Positions 30,576 through 42,002 of a DNA stretch of 64,000 nucleotides are shown here, piece by piece. Every line of letters begins with the position of its first letter. The first letter of the stretch is position 1. Below the pieces are notes generated by a model. It made no database searches. It had not been told where the DNA came from and saw only the letters and a list, made by a program, of their open reading frames with translations. The stretch covers positions 124,001 through 188,000 of the forward strand of contig JAOANU010000007.1 of the NCBI GenBank assembly GCA_034387635.1, given 5' to 3'. The DNA is from Rhodosporidiobolus odoratus. Taxonomy: Eukaryota > Basidiomycota > Microbotryomycetes > Sporidiobolales > Sporidiobolaceae. Both the position numbers and the translations under genes were made by a program.

Positions 30576-33370
30576 AGTGGGACCATGCGGGAGAACCGGA
30601 CGAGCGGCGACGAGTTGACCTGGAAATCGGATTGGACGTCTTCGGAGGAGCAGCTGCCTTCTTCTGCTTCTGCTGCTGCCTCTGCTTCTTGGCTCGCGGT
30701 TCCTGCCCCTCGTCGCCCTCCTCTTCGGCGTCGCCCTCCTCTTGCGAGTCAGGCAAAACCGAAGACCTTCTCGTCGACATCCCCCTCCTTCTCTTGCTCC
30801 CCCTTCCGTTAATGACCATAGCGGCGGCGACGGTGGGAAGTCCTGAACTCGCGGCGGAAGAGCTGGTAATAGAGGAGGAAGAGAAAGAGGAGGAGGAAGA
30901 TCCGCGACGCGCCCTCGCAGTGGGGGCGGCAGGACGTTTCCTCTTCTCCTTGCCAATCTCGGGTTCCTTCGAATCCCGCGAGAGCCGGGAGCCTTCGTCC
31001 AGATTCTCATCCTCATCCTCAATCGAGCCTGCGTCGTCGTCCTCTTCATGATCCTCCGAATCAGACCTCGTACCGATCGACGTCAAACTAGAATCACTAG
31101 TGTACCCCCCTCGGCCTCCTGGGACTAGCGCGCAAGGTGCAGCTGGAGAAGGGGCACGACGAAGGCGACGACAAGCGTATTGTTTCTTGCTGCCGCCGCG
31201 GGGAGAGGATGCAGGTGCTGATACAGATGCTGGCAAAGTATCCGGGAGTGGGAGCGGGAGGGGTGGAAGAGGGACGCCTTCGAGCGTTGGAGTCCAGGTG
31301 GCGATGGAGGTGGAGGTGGAAGAGGAAGTAGAAGGAGGGAGAATTCCGCTTTGAGGCACGGTTGGTAGGGAGAAGAGTTGTGAACCGCCGAAGGGTTTGA
31401 TCGATCCAGTGGCAAGACCCTCCGGCACCGTTTGCGAGGACAAAGATGGCAGAGACGTGTTGGCGAGGAAAGTCTTGGATGGAACCACATTCGGAATCGA
31501 AGGAAGTGAGCGATCTTTGGGCGGCGGTCTCGGTCCTCGCATTACAGTCGCAAACTTGTTGACCGGAGCAGACGGCGGAGGAGGAGGAGGAGGTGCTGGA
31601 GGTTGAGCCGTCGTCCCCGCCGCTTTGGTAACGACCTTTGCCCCTCCCACTCTAGCATTCTTGACCCCACCTCCTCCCGCCGCACCCAAGCTCGAGTTTC
31701 CCGCCGCCGTTCCTACCGACTTACCGCTACTCCCTGCAGCGCTACCACTCATCCTCGCAGCCTTCCTCGCAGCCTTTTCCTCCTCTTCAGCTCGAACGAG
31801 TTCCCTCTCTCGCTTGACGGCTTCGACGAACGCCTGAATATCGCCTCGCGCCCAGACGTCGAACAAGCCTGCCCAGTCGCGGGATGGGGTCGGGAAGTCG
31901 TAGTTGAGGTAAATGGTGTGAACTGGTGGAGGTTTGGTTCGACGCTTGGTTTGACAAGTGGAAGTTGAGACGGAGGCAGCGGCAGCGGCAGCGGCGGCAG
32001 AAGAGCGTGTCGAGGAAGAAGAAGAAGTAGACGAAGAAGAAGGCTGTTGAAACTCGGGTTCTTTCGGTAACGGTTTAGTCACCTTGGCGAGTTCCCTAAC
32101 AAGTCGCTTCGTCCCCTTGACTTTGAGGGTAGTCCCGACGACGATGAGCAAGTCGGGTCGAGCCCCCATCAAATCCCTCCTCGTAATCTCGCCGACTCGT
32201 TCGCCGTCCTTGTGTTCCTCGCCATAGAGGACCACATCAGGTCTCAGCAACCCCACACCGCGAGACCGACCGCCGGCCGCCGTACGTACGGCCTCGTTCT
32301 CCCGACATTGCGGGCAGATCGGGGCAGAACCTGATGCGAGAAGAGGGAGGTGGCTCCTGGTTGGCGAGACGTGCTTGCAGGCGGAGCAGGAGAGGGTGAG
32401 GAGATGTCCGTGCAGGGGGATGACCCTAGGGATAGTCGAGTGGGTCGGTGGAGGCGGTGAAGGCGAAGGGCGGGGGGTAGGATAGGAGGAAGAAGAGTCG
32501 TTCGAGGCGCAGGAGGCGTGCGAAGAAGCAGCTTGAAGTGCAGCAGAAGACGGAACCGGGGTCGCGGTGGCCGAGGTGGAGGCAGGGGCGCGAGGTTTGG
32601 AGGGTGAACGAGCAGCTCGTCGAGGCGGAAGAGGGAGAGACGGGTCGCCCAGCCCGTAAGTCAAGCCGGCCTTTTCTTCGAGTGCGTCGATGTTTCTGCG
32701 GCACGGTGTAAGCAAATAGCAGAGACCGGCGAGACAAAGGTGAAATCGCACTGAGTGTAGACCCGAAACAGCTTGCCGTCGTCGTCCAGCTCTTTCAACC
32801 AGGTATGGAAGGTCGTTGGCTCGCACGCATCCGTCTGCTTCTTGAGCTCGGCGATCATGTTATAAAAGATGGCAGCATTGCTTTCGCTCTGCGCGGCCAG
32901 GACGAGTCAATCAACATGACCTCATTTCGCCTTTAGAGGGGGGCGACGCACGGCAAACAGCCCGACGTCGAACAGGTCCTTGCCGCTAGTCAGCCGAGCG
33001 TCCGGATGCTGCTCTTTGAGGCTCTTGAACAGCCCAGCGCCTGAGCGAAAGTCGGGAATGCCAGAGGCAGTTGATATGCCGGCGCCTGCTCAAGCTTAGG
33101 ATTAGCTTGATGCGACTAGGGCGAAGGGATGGACGGCTTGCCACAGACAACAGCAACCCTCTTTGCCTTGAGTACGGCCCTAGCGACGTGTTGCAAGTCG
33201 ATGGGAGGCGTGCCGGTTGAGGAGGAAGTGCTGGCTTGGCTCGACGAAGGCATCATATCGGCTGAGGGTGTGTTGGCAGGAGACAGGGTGGTTGGAAATG
33301 CGGGTAGATCCGTGTCCTTGACTGGTTGTACGTTGCCGAAGCTGAGTACGGCCATTGGAGGGTTCGACAT
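30268..33370 (-). CDS. Sir2-family NAD-dependent protein deacetylase (HST3/HST4-like)
   Basis: Probable nuclear sirtuin of the Hst3/Hst4 branch, which deacetylates histone H3 Lys56. Residues read in order: VVCGAGISTASGIPDFRS (NAD loop), FHTWLKELDDDGKLFRVYTQ followed by NIDALEEKAG, catalytic His in VIPLHGHL, zinc pairs CSACK and CPQCR, GVGLLRPDVVLYGE, LLIVVGTTLKVKG and IYLNYDFPTP. A Ser/Thr/Pro-rich insert separates NID from the catalytic His. The C-terminal half is a very long low-complexity Ser/Lys/Arg-rich tail ending in basic KGKGKGRK-type repeats. The SASASASA run near 30540-30575 is encoded by AGACGC repeats. The first intron appears to be GC-AG. The start at 33370 is the first true ATG. 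Confidence 0.9.
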
Positions 33371-33775
33371 GGTTGAAGGAAAGGAGATCACCGCGGACGG
33401 GCGCAGGATGGTGTAGGGGAGACGGTGCGGGGGTGTCCAGTAGTGTGAGTTTCTCTGTTGGTGTTCTCGTAGCAGTTGATCAACGGAGCAGGGAAGAGAA
33501 GGAAGGGCTCAAGTTGAACGAATCTCTCTCTCTGTCAATCTCAATCAACCCTCGTTAACCTTCTGCTGCCCCACAAGCAATACTACACAGTTGGTTGCTA
33601 TACAACTGAGCTGCTAGCCGAGTCTCGACCCCTCCATCGCCTCGCACTTTCACTTCTCTTCCTCACCTCGTCTTCATCTGTTTTCGCCTCGTGCACCTCG
33701 CCAACCTCTCTAGAGCTCGACATCACACGACACAAGCTGAAAGAATAGCTCAAATCGACCCTCACACACCTCGCC
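33371..33775. promoter_or_regulatory. Divergent promoter, sirtuin / MDM12
   Basis: About 405 bases between start codons on opposite strands, so it carries both promoters. The MDM12 side is pyrimidine-rich, as is common for yeast 5' leaders. No specific element recognised. Confidence 0.45.
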
Positions 33776-34859
33776 ATGGCCCTCGAGCTCGACTGGTCCT
33801 CCCTCGACGCCGACTTGACCCTGTCCACCACCCGCGCCCTCACTTCAGCCTTCGCCAATGCACCCAGACCCGACTTTCTCGGTCCCCTTACCGTCACCAC
33901 CTTCAGTTTCGGCGATCAGCAGCCGTCCCTCGAGCTTACCGACATACGCGACGTCTACAGGGAGTTTCTGCTCGCCGACGAAGACGACGACGATGCTTTC
34001 CAACCACCGCCGCCGCCCATGTCCCAGACGCGAATGCCGCCTGTAGCGAGGGAGCCATCAGAGAGCGATGTCTTCGAAACTCGGTCCTTGAGTGGAAGTA
34101 TGGCGGGCAGGCCGTTTCCTTTTTCCCCGACCGCCTCCATCTCGCAACTTCAGCAACCCCCTTCCGCCTCCCTCTTCTCTCCCGGGCTCTTGCATCACTC
34201 TTTTCCTTCCCCTTCACCCCTGAACCGGTCACGCTCTCATTCTCCTGCGGGTCCATTGCCCGCGGCTCCTTCACACTCCCATTCGCAAACGCGCCCTCAT
34301 TCGTACGCTCCACCTTCGCCCACTCGGTCGCAGATTTCTCTGCCTCCAGAGCCCGTATCCTCTGCCCCGAGCCCCTCCTTGCAAGCCCACCTAAAACTCA
34401 CCTATTCCGGCAACCTTTCCCTCGGCCTCTCGACGTCCCTCCTCATCAACTATCCTTCTCCCGGGTTCATGTCCCTCCCCCTCTCCCTCACGCTCACCTC
34501 TCTCGCCTTCGAAGGCACCCTGGTCGTCGCCTACGAAGGTGGAAGACGGCGAGTTCATCTCTCCCTGCTCGATCCAGGTCCTGCCGAGGGAGGAGGAGAG
34601 ACCAAACTCCCACCAGGCGTTAAAGAAACCCCGGGGATGCGGTTGTTGCGCTCGGCTGTGGTCGAGAGTGAAGTGGGGAATGCGGACAGGCATGTTTTGC
34701 GGAATGTGGGAAAGGTGGAAAAGTTTGTGTTGGAGGTTACGAGGAAGACGATTGAGAACGAGTTGGTGTTTCCGTATGTGCTCCTCCTCTTAGCTTCAGT
34801 CTCTTCTGCGCTCAAGTACTTCGACGTCCTGCAGGAACTTTCAGACGATCGCTTTTTGA
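33776..34859 (+). CDS. MDM12: Mdm12, ERMES complex subunit with SMP lipid-transfer domain
   Basis: Cytosolic bridge subunit of the ER-mitochondria encounter structure, which transfers phospholipids. The start MALELDWSSLDADLTLSTTR is the conserved first SMP helix; LGPLTVTTFSFGDQQPSLEL and TDIRDVYREF follow. A Ser/Pro-rich loop of about 100 residues is inserted before the second half, LKLTYSGNLSLGLSTSLLIN, SLAFEGTLVVAYEG, then KVEKFVLEVTRKTIENEL. One intron (donor after 34773, acceptor before 34835) leads to a tiny last exon. This gives the family ending FPNFQTIAF and a stop at 34857-34859. The predicted length is about 340 residues. It appears intact. Confidence 0.92.
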
Positions 34860-35852
34860 CCCTTTCACGCCGTCTCGAAATCTGCATCCCTCTCTACGTG
34901 TAGCCCCGCCTCTCATCCCCCTGTTGCCATATCACCCCACCGCATGCCGCATAGTTCACCGTCCCGCTCTCCTCTTCAGTTCCAGTGCTCGCCCAGCTCA
35001 ACCTCGAATCAGCTCTGTCAGCAACCCTTCTCCGCAGATAGATTGGTTTCTCCTCTCCTTTCAGACCTTCTTCGAGGTTGCTTCCCTAGTATCATCCCTT
35101 CTCCTTCGTTCGTTCCGTTCCGCCGTAGTCGCGCGAGGACAACGTAGCTCTCGCCATCCCAACTACCCGCAGCTTTCTGCCCACCCTGACGGGCTCAATG
35201 CAGGATGCATCCATCCCTCCCGCACCGCCCGCAGATACTTGCAACCTCCTCAACGCCCCCCTCCCTTCCTCTGTCAAAGTCTACTACAACCATGTACCCT
35301 CAGTGTATTGGTACCGAGAATGGGGATCAACACAACCGGCGTATCAACCCCTTCAAGCTGGGAGGGAACTCTCCCTCGAATAGCTAGCGCTTCAGCAGCA
35401 GTGACAGAGTCTTTCCCTGTTTCTTTCCCCACTGTACCTACGCCGCCCGTTTCTCCTTTGGCTTGTTCGACTTCTTGACCGCTGATCTCCTCTTCCTTTC
35501 CTTTTCCATCCTACTCGATCGCTCTCTAAACCCAGTCGGTACCTTGTTCATTCTCAGTCTGAAGAGTACAGAAACGTAAGGTTGACCAATCCCTCGCAGT
35601 CTTCCGCCTGGTCTGACCGTGTTTCCGGAAACCTCGGACAAGTGCTGACTCAGGGTGTCGGGACATCCTGCTCCGCCTCGTTCAGGAGTGAGGATTATGG
35701 GCGCTTACGACGGGCTCCGGCGTTTGGCCGTTGCTGAGGTGATGCTGCGCGGCGGAGCAGGAGGAAATGCCGAGAGGACATCTCAGCAACCGTGGGAGCA
35801 CCATTTGCTTCTTTTCTTCCTCACTTCAACAACTCGCTTCACCTTTCCGAAC
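34860..35852. other. 1 kb between MDM12 and DFR-like copy 2
   Basis: Downstream of MDM12 and upstream of the DFR-like copy 2. It is mostly pyrimidine-rich with short open frames. One reading at 35198-35383 has the codon bias of real genes (separate entry). Otherwise nothing recognised. Confidence 0.4.
35198..35383 (+). CDS. Possible small uncharacterised ORF
   Basis: A 61-codon reading starting MQDASIPPAPPADTCNLLNA and ending RELSLE, open for about another 25 codons upstream of the ATG. The codons used (AAC, CTC, GCC, GTC, TAC) are those preferred by the genes around it. No family recognised. It could be a small protein, an unspliced exon or chance in a pyrimidine-rich stretch. Confidence 0.3.
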   Translation: MQDASIPPAPPADTCNLLNAPLPSSVKVYYNHVPSVYWYREWGSTQPAYQPLQAGRELSLE

Positions 35853-37398
35853 ATGACCTCCGCCTCGAACAAGAAGATCCTCGCTACCGTCACCGGCGCT
35901 AGTGGTCTTGTCGGCGCAGCCATCGCCGTCGAATTCCTCCGTCAGGGGCACTCAGTTCGCCTCCCTCTTCGCAAGCAGGAGCCAATTGACGCCTGGGTGA
36001 CCGAGTACGGCAAGCAGTACCCCGGTCAGATTGAAGGCGTGCTTTTGAAGGGGCAGATCTGGGAAGAAGGCGTTTTTGATGAGGCGGTCAAGGGAGTTGA
36101 TGCCGTCGTTCATGCCGCTTCGCCAGCCGACCTCCAGATCAAGGTGCGTTTCGCTCCTCCCTCTTCTCCTGACGTGATGCAGCTGACTGATCTTGTCACA
36201 GACCGACGCCGAGACCGACATCCTCAAGCCCGCCGTCGCTGGTACGCTCTCCATCCTCGAGAGTGCCAAGAAAGTTCCTTCTGTCAAGTCTGTAGCCGTC
36301 ACCTCTTCGTGAGCCCTTCTCTTCTGCGCACCGTTCCCACAACCAAAGACCTTACTCGCGGTTTTCCCTGCAGCGGTGCCGCTTACACCAGCATGGACGT
36401 TTACTTCACCCCACAGGCCGGGGAGAAGCCTTTCTTGAGTGAGAGTACCTGGAACCCCCTTACCGTCAGCCATTTCTTTCGTACACTCAGCCAAGCCAGA
36501 GAGACTGATCCGTTATACTCTGATGAGGAAGCGGCGAAAATGGGCGCCGAGCAGGCCATGTTGGTCTACAGTCCGTCTGCCTTTCCAGCTTCCGATGCGT
36601 GCTGTCTGCTGACCATCCACTAAACAAGGGCAGGTGCCTCCAAGGCTGCTGCCGAGCGCGCTGCTCTCGACTTCGCCAATAAGCCCGACGTCCACTTCGC
36701 CTTGTCCACGTGCATCTCCCCTCTCCTATTCCTCCGCGCGTCGCTGTACTTCGGGCTAATAGTCCCTTTTCTGCAGTCACGCCCCTGGCTTCGTGCTTGG
36801 TCGCACTTACGTTCCCGGTCCTAAGACGCTCAGGACGGCCGGCTCGACACTCAACTACGGCGTCAACTTCCTCTGGGACCAGAAGGACTTTAGCGCTACG
36901 GCTGCCTTGCCCATCGTACGTGTCTTGCTCTCCTCTTCGCCTCGATGCGTTCAGTCTGACGCCGCTCGCGCTTGTAACAGGACGTCTTCGTCTCCAACGA
37001 AGACGTCGCTCGCTCGCACGTCGCTGCCGCTCTCAACCCTACCATTTCCGCCGGGCATCGTTATCTCCTCTTCGGCACTCGTAGTTCCTGGCCAGAGCTC
37101 GTGCGCTACATGATCAAGGCTCAGCCGGCTCTCAAGCCCACTTGCCTCCCGTCCCTGACCAGCCGACTGAGGATGAGACCCCGACGGCGTTGTATGAGTT
37201 TGATGCGAGTCGTTATGAGAAGGACTTTGGAGTCAAATGTAAGCGGTTCTCGCTCTTCACGTCAGCTTCAGGGCTCACTCGCACTGACTCGATCGTGTAT
37301 TCGCAGACTCGACCGCCGAGGAGATCGCGGCTCAGTTTGCCGAGCAAGTTTACGACCTTGCCAAGGCGGATGGCCTGCTCAGAGTACTCTGGGTATGA
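35853..37398 (+). pseudogene. DFR/GRE2-like NAD(P)-dependent reductase copy 2, 1-bp deletion near the C-terminus
   Basis: Extended SDR reductase with start MTSASNKKILATVTGASGLV, nucleotide loop TGASGLVGAAI and active-site YSASKAAAE formed across an intron. It shares exon layout with copies 1 and 3, and introns with GTGCGT-type donors are intact. In the last-but-one exon the expected run AAGCCCCACTTGCC is AAGCCCACTTGCC, one C short at 37137-37139. The frame therefore leaves QPALKP and the conserved tail (PPVPDQPTEDE, LYEFDASRYEKDFG) is found one frame over. The product would lose roughly its last 50 residues. It may still be expressed as a shortened enzyme, or this may be a sequencing error in a C run. 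Confidence 0.72.
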
Positions 37399-37640
37399 GA
37401 GCTTTGATAGGTAGTTAGTGCTTAGTCTGGAAGTAAGGTGTGATTTGTGCCGTTCTTGCGGTAAAGGTTACGGAAAGAGTGGTTTCCGAGAAGACGTCGC
37501 AAGGGAAAGAGAAAGGTGTCAGGAGCTGAATGCTTTGGCTGGGACTGTATGTAGCCAACTGTTTCGACGACATCAAGCCACAAAGTTTAGTACGCTGGTC
37601 CAACGCAGCTCACGCTCGGGAAAGGTATTGAACCATCTCG

Positions 37641-40600
37641 CTACCAAGGCATCGCTCCCCTCCATCCGTTCTGAGCCGCAGGCTTCACATTCTGCGCCTC
37701 CGCCTGTGGTAAAGCCACCGTTTCGGGCTGACCCCATCCCGCAGCCGCTATACCTGTAGCTGGCATCGCAGCCGGTACCGACTGAGAAAGAGGCGCTTCT
37801 CCCCATCTTCCTGCGCCTCCCATGCCGCCGCCATGATCCGGGTCGACAGTCGGTTGCTGACTACCACCTGTACCTGAGATTTGGGCCATCAGACGGTCTT
37901 GCAGCCCATTCGGGGATCGCATGGCGGCAGGATTTGGATGAAGGCCACCAAGTTGAGAAGGTCCCGCCGACGCGTAAGCTCCAAGATTGGGTTGAGCTGT
38001 AGCTTGCATGGGTGTTGAGGCCATGGGAGCTGATGCAGCTATGGCGGAAGGGGTGGGTGTAAAGGCATAAGAACTTCGGGAGAAGGAGTTGCCAAAGAGG
38101 GCGGGATCTTCTCCTACGGGTTTTGGGGCCGCGGTTGGAGCAGCTACGGCTGCTGGAGGCATGGGAGCCATACCTGCTTAGGCGTGTACGAGTGAGCGTC
38201 GCGGAATGGAAACGAGGCTCTGACACTGGGAAAGTAGACGAGAAAAAGCGGCAGTAATGCACCTGAAGCTGCCGCTGCTGCCGCTTCCCGCATCTCCCTT
38301 TCCTGCTGTTCCCGCATCTTCTTCACATACATCTGGGCGCCGAATGGGAGATCCTTGACCCCGGCTGGCGCATCAGGTTGAGTGCCTATCGCTGCACCTT
38401 TCTTCCCCCCGTCCCACCCTTGACCGCCCCCGGCTCCGCCCCAGACCGCGCCTTTACCTGGGAGCGGGCGCCAGCCAGGGGCAAGAGCGCCATTCCGAGC
38501 GGCGTCAACAAGACGAGGAAGGAGATTGACATCGAGAGAGGGGTACAGGTGAGAAAGTCAATCTTTGTCCGCCGCAAAGGGGTCGAGGCGAAGCTCTTCG
38601 GAGAGGGCTCGCAGGACGGACTGTTCGACGCACCTCCACCTCCACCCCAGCCGAGATCCGGGGCTCCCCAGCCTCCGAGCCCGCCGCCTGCTCCCCATCC
38701 TGCGCCGGTATTGTGCGAACGCTCCCCCCATCCCCCACCCGCGGGCGCGGCATTCCACCCTCCTCCTCCTCCTCCTTCGCCCCAATCGCCGTTAACTCCT
38801 AGACTTCCACCACCCCAATCACTTCCTCCGGCCACGTGAGGATGCTGCTCACCCCAACCCCCCGCGTTCTTTCCCATCGCATTAGCTCCCCAGGAATTAC
38901 TTGCGCCGCCTCCCCACGCACCGTTCCCCACTCCCTCTGCACCTCCCCACCCTCCATGATCTTTCTTTCCTGCTGTGCCTCCCATTCGCCCGGTTCCCCA
39001 ACCTCCTCCTTTCCCCCACCCGTTCTCACCTCCCAAGCCTCCATCAAAAGCAAGCGGATCCTCCCATCCTGCTCCACCATTATTCCCATGTCCGAACAGC
39101 GCCGACAGACCGCCGCCCCAGCCGCTCTGAGCGGACTTCTTGCCCGGATGAAGGGCGTTGGCGAAACGGACGCCTTTGCCAGCAGCGCGCTTGGGGTGAT
39201 GCGCTAGGGAAGGGTCGAGACGGACAGGGATACCTTGGGCGACGAGCTCGGAGAGCTGGAGGAAGAAGATGAGTTCAGCTAACGAGCAGGACGATTAGGA
39301 CTGTTGTGCGGAGTGGTCGAAAAATATCATCGCAGGAGAGAAGATTCGGAGGGCAAGGGGTGGGGGAAACTCACGATCCCTTCGGCCGCTGCCGCTTCAT
39401 CCTCTATCGGAAACGGCCCCTGGATACTGTACTCGACCATCCCATTCGCCCCATGTTGTTGAATCGCCATCTGAATCAGCTTGTTTTGCAGATGCTGCGA
39501 CTGTTCTCGCAGGATGAGCTCGCCAGTCTGACGATCTTCGGCGGTGTCGTAGTGTTCGGGACTTAGGATATCGAGTGGGAGGGAGAGAGTGAGGGGTTCG
39601 AAGCGGCGAAGAATACCGGGGACTGGACGAGGTCATCCAAGTCAGCCAGGGAGAAGCGAGCAAAGGGGAGAGTCGAGACGAAGGCTGACCGTCGGGATGC
39701 TCAGCTGTGCAGAGAAAGTAAGATCAGGGCGGCGGGAAGTCAAGAAGGCAGACAGAAAGATGTACTACAAACGAACCGCTTCATCTTGTCCTGCACGCTC
39801 TGTCCAGCTGTCCCGGCACCGAGCGCATATACCTTTCCTGACCCGATATCGAGCGCACCAAAGCGCTCTTGTAGCGCAGCTGACGAGGTGGAGGAACAGT
39901 CAGCGGCAGACGATGAAAAGGTATGGTAGAACAGCAGAAATGGCAGTCTCACGATCATACTCCGTCTCGTCCTCCTCATAGGGCCCAAACCCATACTTTG
40001 CCCTCCCGTCCGGACTCATGACTTCGAGTATCTGCTGGTCTTGTGCTGGGAGCTTCCAATACTCTGGGTCATCGTAGAGCGAGAGTGGCCGATTTGGCAG
40101 CCGGACGGGACGGTGCGGTGGTTCACGTGAGGCAGAGAGGCCGAGGGTGTGCTTGTACTCGAGTAGCTCGCGGCTGTGTGAGAGGAAACACAGTATTAGG
40201 CTTGTAAGGGATAGAGTGAACACAGCCCAGCGAACCGGCGTTTCTCGGCCAGCTCTGCGAGTGCGGTATCCTGCGCAAGGCTTGTCAAAACGTCAACCAT
40301 GAATCAAGGAAGAGTACGAGTGCAGCTGTACGGACCTGCTTCTTCTTCTTTTCCTGCAATTCTTTCTCCTGTGCCTTGAGCATCTCCATCGCAGTCATCT
40401 GAATCTCTTTCTCGGTCGCCTTCTCCCGCTCGCCCGCTTCGTTCGTTACGCGTTCTTGATCATGGGCAGCGATGATTTGTTTCGGAGTCTGCGAAAGGCA
40501 CAGTTGAGTAAAGCAAACAGGGGATGCTGGAAAGGCGCACATTGCCGTTTGCCTTTGCCTCGAGACGGGCGACGTCGGCTTTGAGCTTGGCGAGGCTATA

Positions 40601-41183
40601 CCGAAGGGACGCAGGTGAGTCAAATGATTAGTCGCGGGCGAGAACTCGAAGAATACAAAATGAGTCGTAAGTGAGACGCACTAGTTATTCTGCTCCCCTT
40701 CCGAGCCCAAGATTCGTCCTGAGCTTCGAAGCTTCTGCCGCGCCAGCTTGTCAGTCGCCCGCTGCGCCGAAGAGAGGTACACGTGTCAGCAAATGACCTG
40801 CCTTGAAGCGAGCCTCGACAGAGGCGTGCGCAACTGAAAGCTTCTCGCACCTCGACCTTTTTCTCACGAGCTGCTGCTTCCTTCTTCTTCTTAGCTTCTT
40901 CTCGTTTCTGCGTACGACGTAGTAGAAAGACAGTCCTCAGCCTACGCTTTCTCCGAGTGGGGAGTGGGCGAGAGCGCGAGGCGATATACCGCTTTTTCCT
41001 CCTCGACAAACTTGGCATGCGTGACCGGGTCTCGCCTGCATATTCAGTGTCAGCAAGTAACACGTGTATACCCTTTTGATATCCGCTCGATAATGGGAGA
41101 ACGGCAGGGCCAGACGGGTAACGAAAGAGACGAACTCACCACGTCTTCGCGCCCATGGTGAAGAAGGAGGGGTCGATGCCCAT
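37641..41183 (-). CDS. Coiled-coil protein with long GW/WG-repeat C-terminal region (Argonaute-hook-like)
   Basis: The start MGIDPSFFTMGAKTW at 41183 is followed over many short exons by charged helical segments: KREEAKKKKEAAAREKKVE, TPKQIIAAHDQERVTNEAGE, EKELQEKKKK. A conserved-looking middle part contains PEYWKLPAQDQQILEVMSPD, RAKYGFGPYEEDETEYD and LPLDILSPEHYDTAEDRQ. From about 39150 leftwards the protein is Gly-rich with very many GW or WG pairs: at least thirteen Trp in the roughly 145 residues coded by 38600-39040, and more on either side (SGWGGG, VWGGAGGGQGWDGG, GRWGE, AGWGQP, NGWRGAMPW at the stop). Clustered GW/WG in disordered sequence is the Argonaute-binding signature of GW182, Tas3 and similar proteins. 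I do not recognise the N-terminal part, so the role is a hypothesis. Confidence 0.6.
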
Positions 41184-41306
41184 GGTGTTGCACAGGCTTG
41201 GGTCTATACTCTGAGTAAGAAGCGCGAGCGGTCGAGCAGCTACTCTGCAAGCAGGGAGGAGGAGACGAGTAGACAAGGGATCGAAGCTCCTGTTTACATC
41301 GCCGGG

Positions 41307-42002
41307 ATGAGTCGTTCAACTCCGGTGCCAGCCTCGGAGCAACACGAGAGGCGCAAGGACATGATCAGCAGTCGACAACTTCAGCATGAAGCTGAGACAG
41401 CTAAGGCCGCGGGCAGGCGACGGGAAGGCGAGTTGCGAAGGTCAGTAAGGCTGTTTGTGACTTTCTTCAGGAGTAGCAGAGAGCGCACCTTCGACGGCGC
41501 CAACGAGGCGCACGAGCCCGCATTAGCGTGCCTCCCAGAGTCGAAAGACACGGCGACATATCGATCGGTCGGACAGGCTGCGACTGAAATCCGGCCTGTT
41601 ACACACAACAAAAGGAAAACAATTCCGAGATAATGCTGCACAATGCGATGAATGCTGCCAAGTGGTGGCGCAATAAGATAGAAGTGTGAGGATGGGATGG
41701 AAGGGTGTGATGTCGAATTTCGAAAGAAGCGTTGCCAGGTCGAGGGCCTCGAGGGAAGTCGAGCAGAAGACATACGGACGGGATTAGGAGGCAACTTCGA
41801 CGAGACCGCCACGCCAGCTGCACGATGGTGGACGGATCGAGTAAGGTTAGTACGGGGAGCCTCGGGCAAGGGTGTGGCGGTTTTAGACGCGAAGAAGGAT
41901 GTGGGGAGAGATCCTTACTATTTTACCCTCAAGCCGGCAAGATGCGAGAACGTTGAGCGGTCGGTCCCCTGCATGTTCCCAGAGTCAGTGTTTCCGCATT
42001 GA
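41307..42002 (+). CDS. Possible small gene of unknown function, converging on the O-fucosyltransferase gene
   Basis: The ATG at 41307 opens MSRSTPVPASEQHERRKDMI, a charged helical start with good codon bias, up to a GTCAGT donor-like site near 41440. Further exon candidates are MNAAKWWRNKI near 41650-41685 and, from 41730, VEGLEGSRAEDIRTGLGGNF followed by WWTDRVRLVRGASGKGVAVL and DAKKDVGRDPYYFTLKPA. The last of these runs across the stop of the opposite-strand gene. How the pieces splice together is not resolved, and I do not recognise the family. If real, its 3' end overlaps the neighbouring gene by up to about 80 bases. Confidence 0.35.

Noticed and set aside
30380..31051. 223-codon plus-strand frame inside the sirtuin gene
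   Set aside because: Antisense of the low-complexity Ser/Arg-rich tail; composition-driven open frame.
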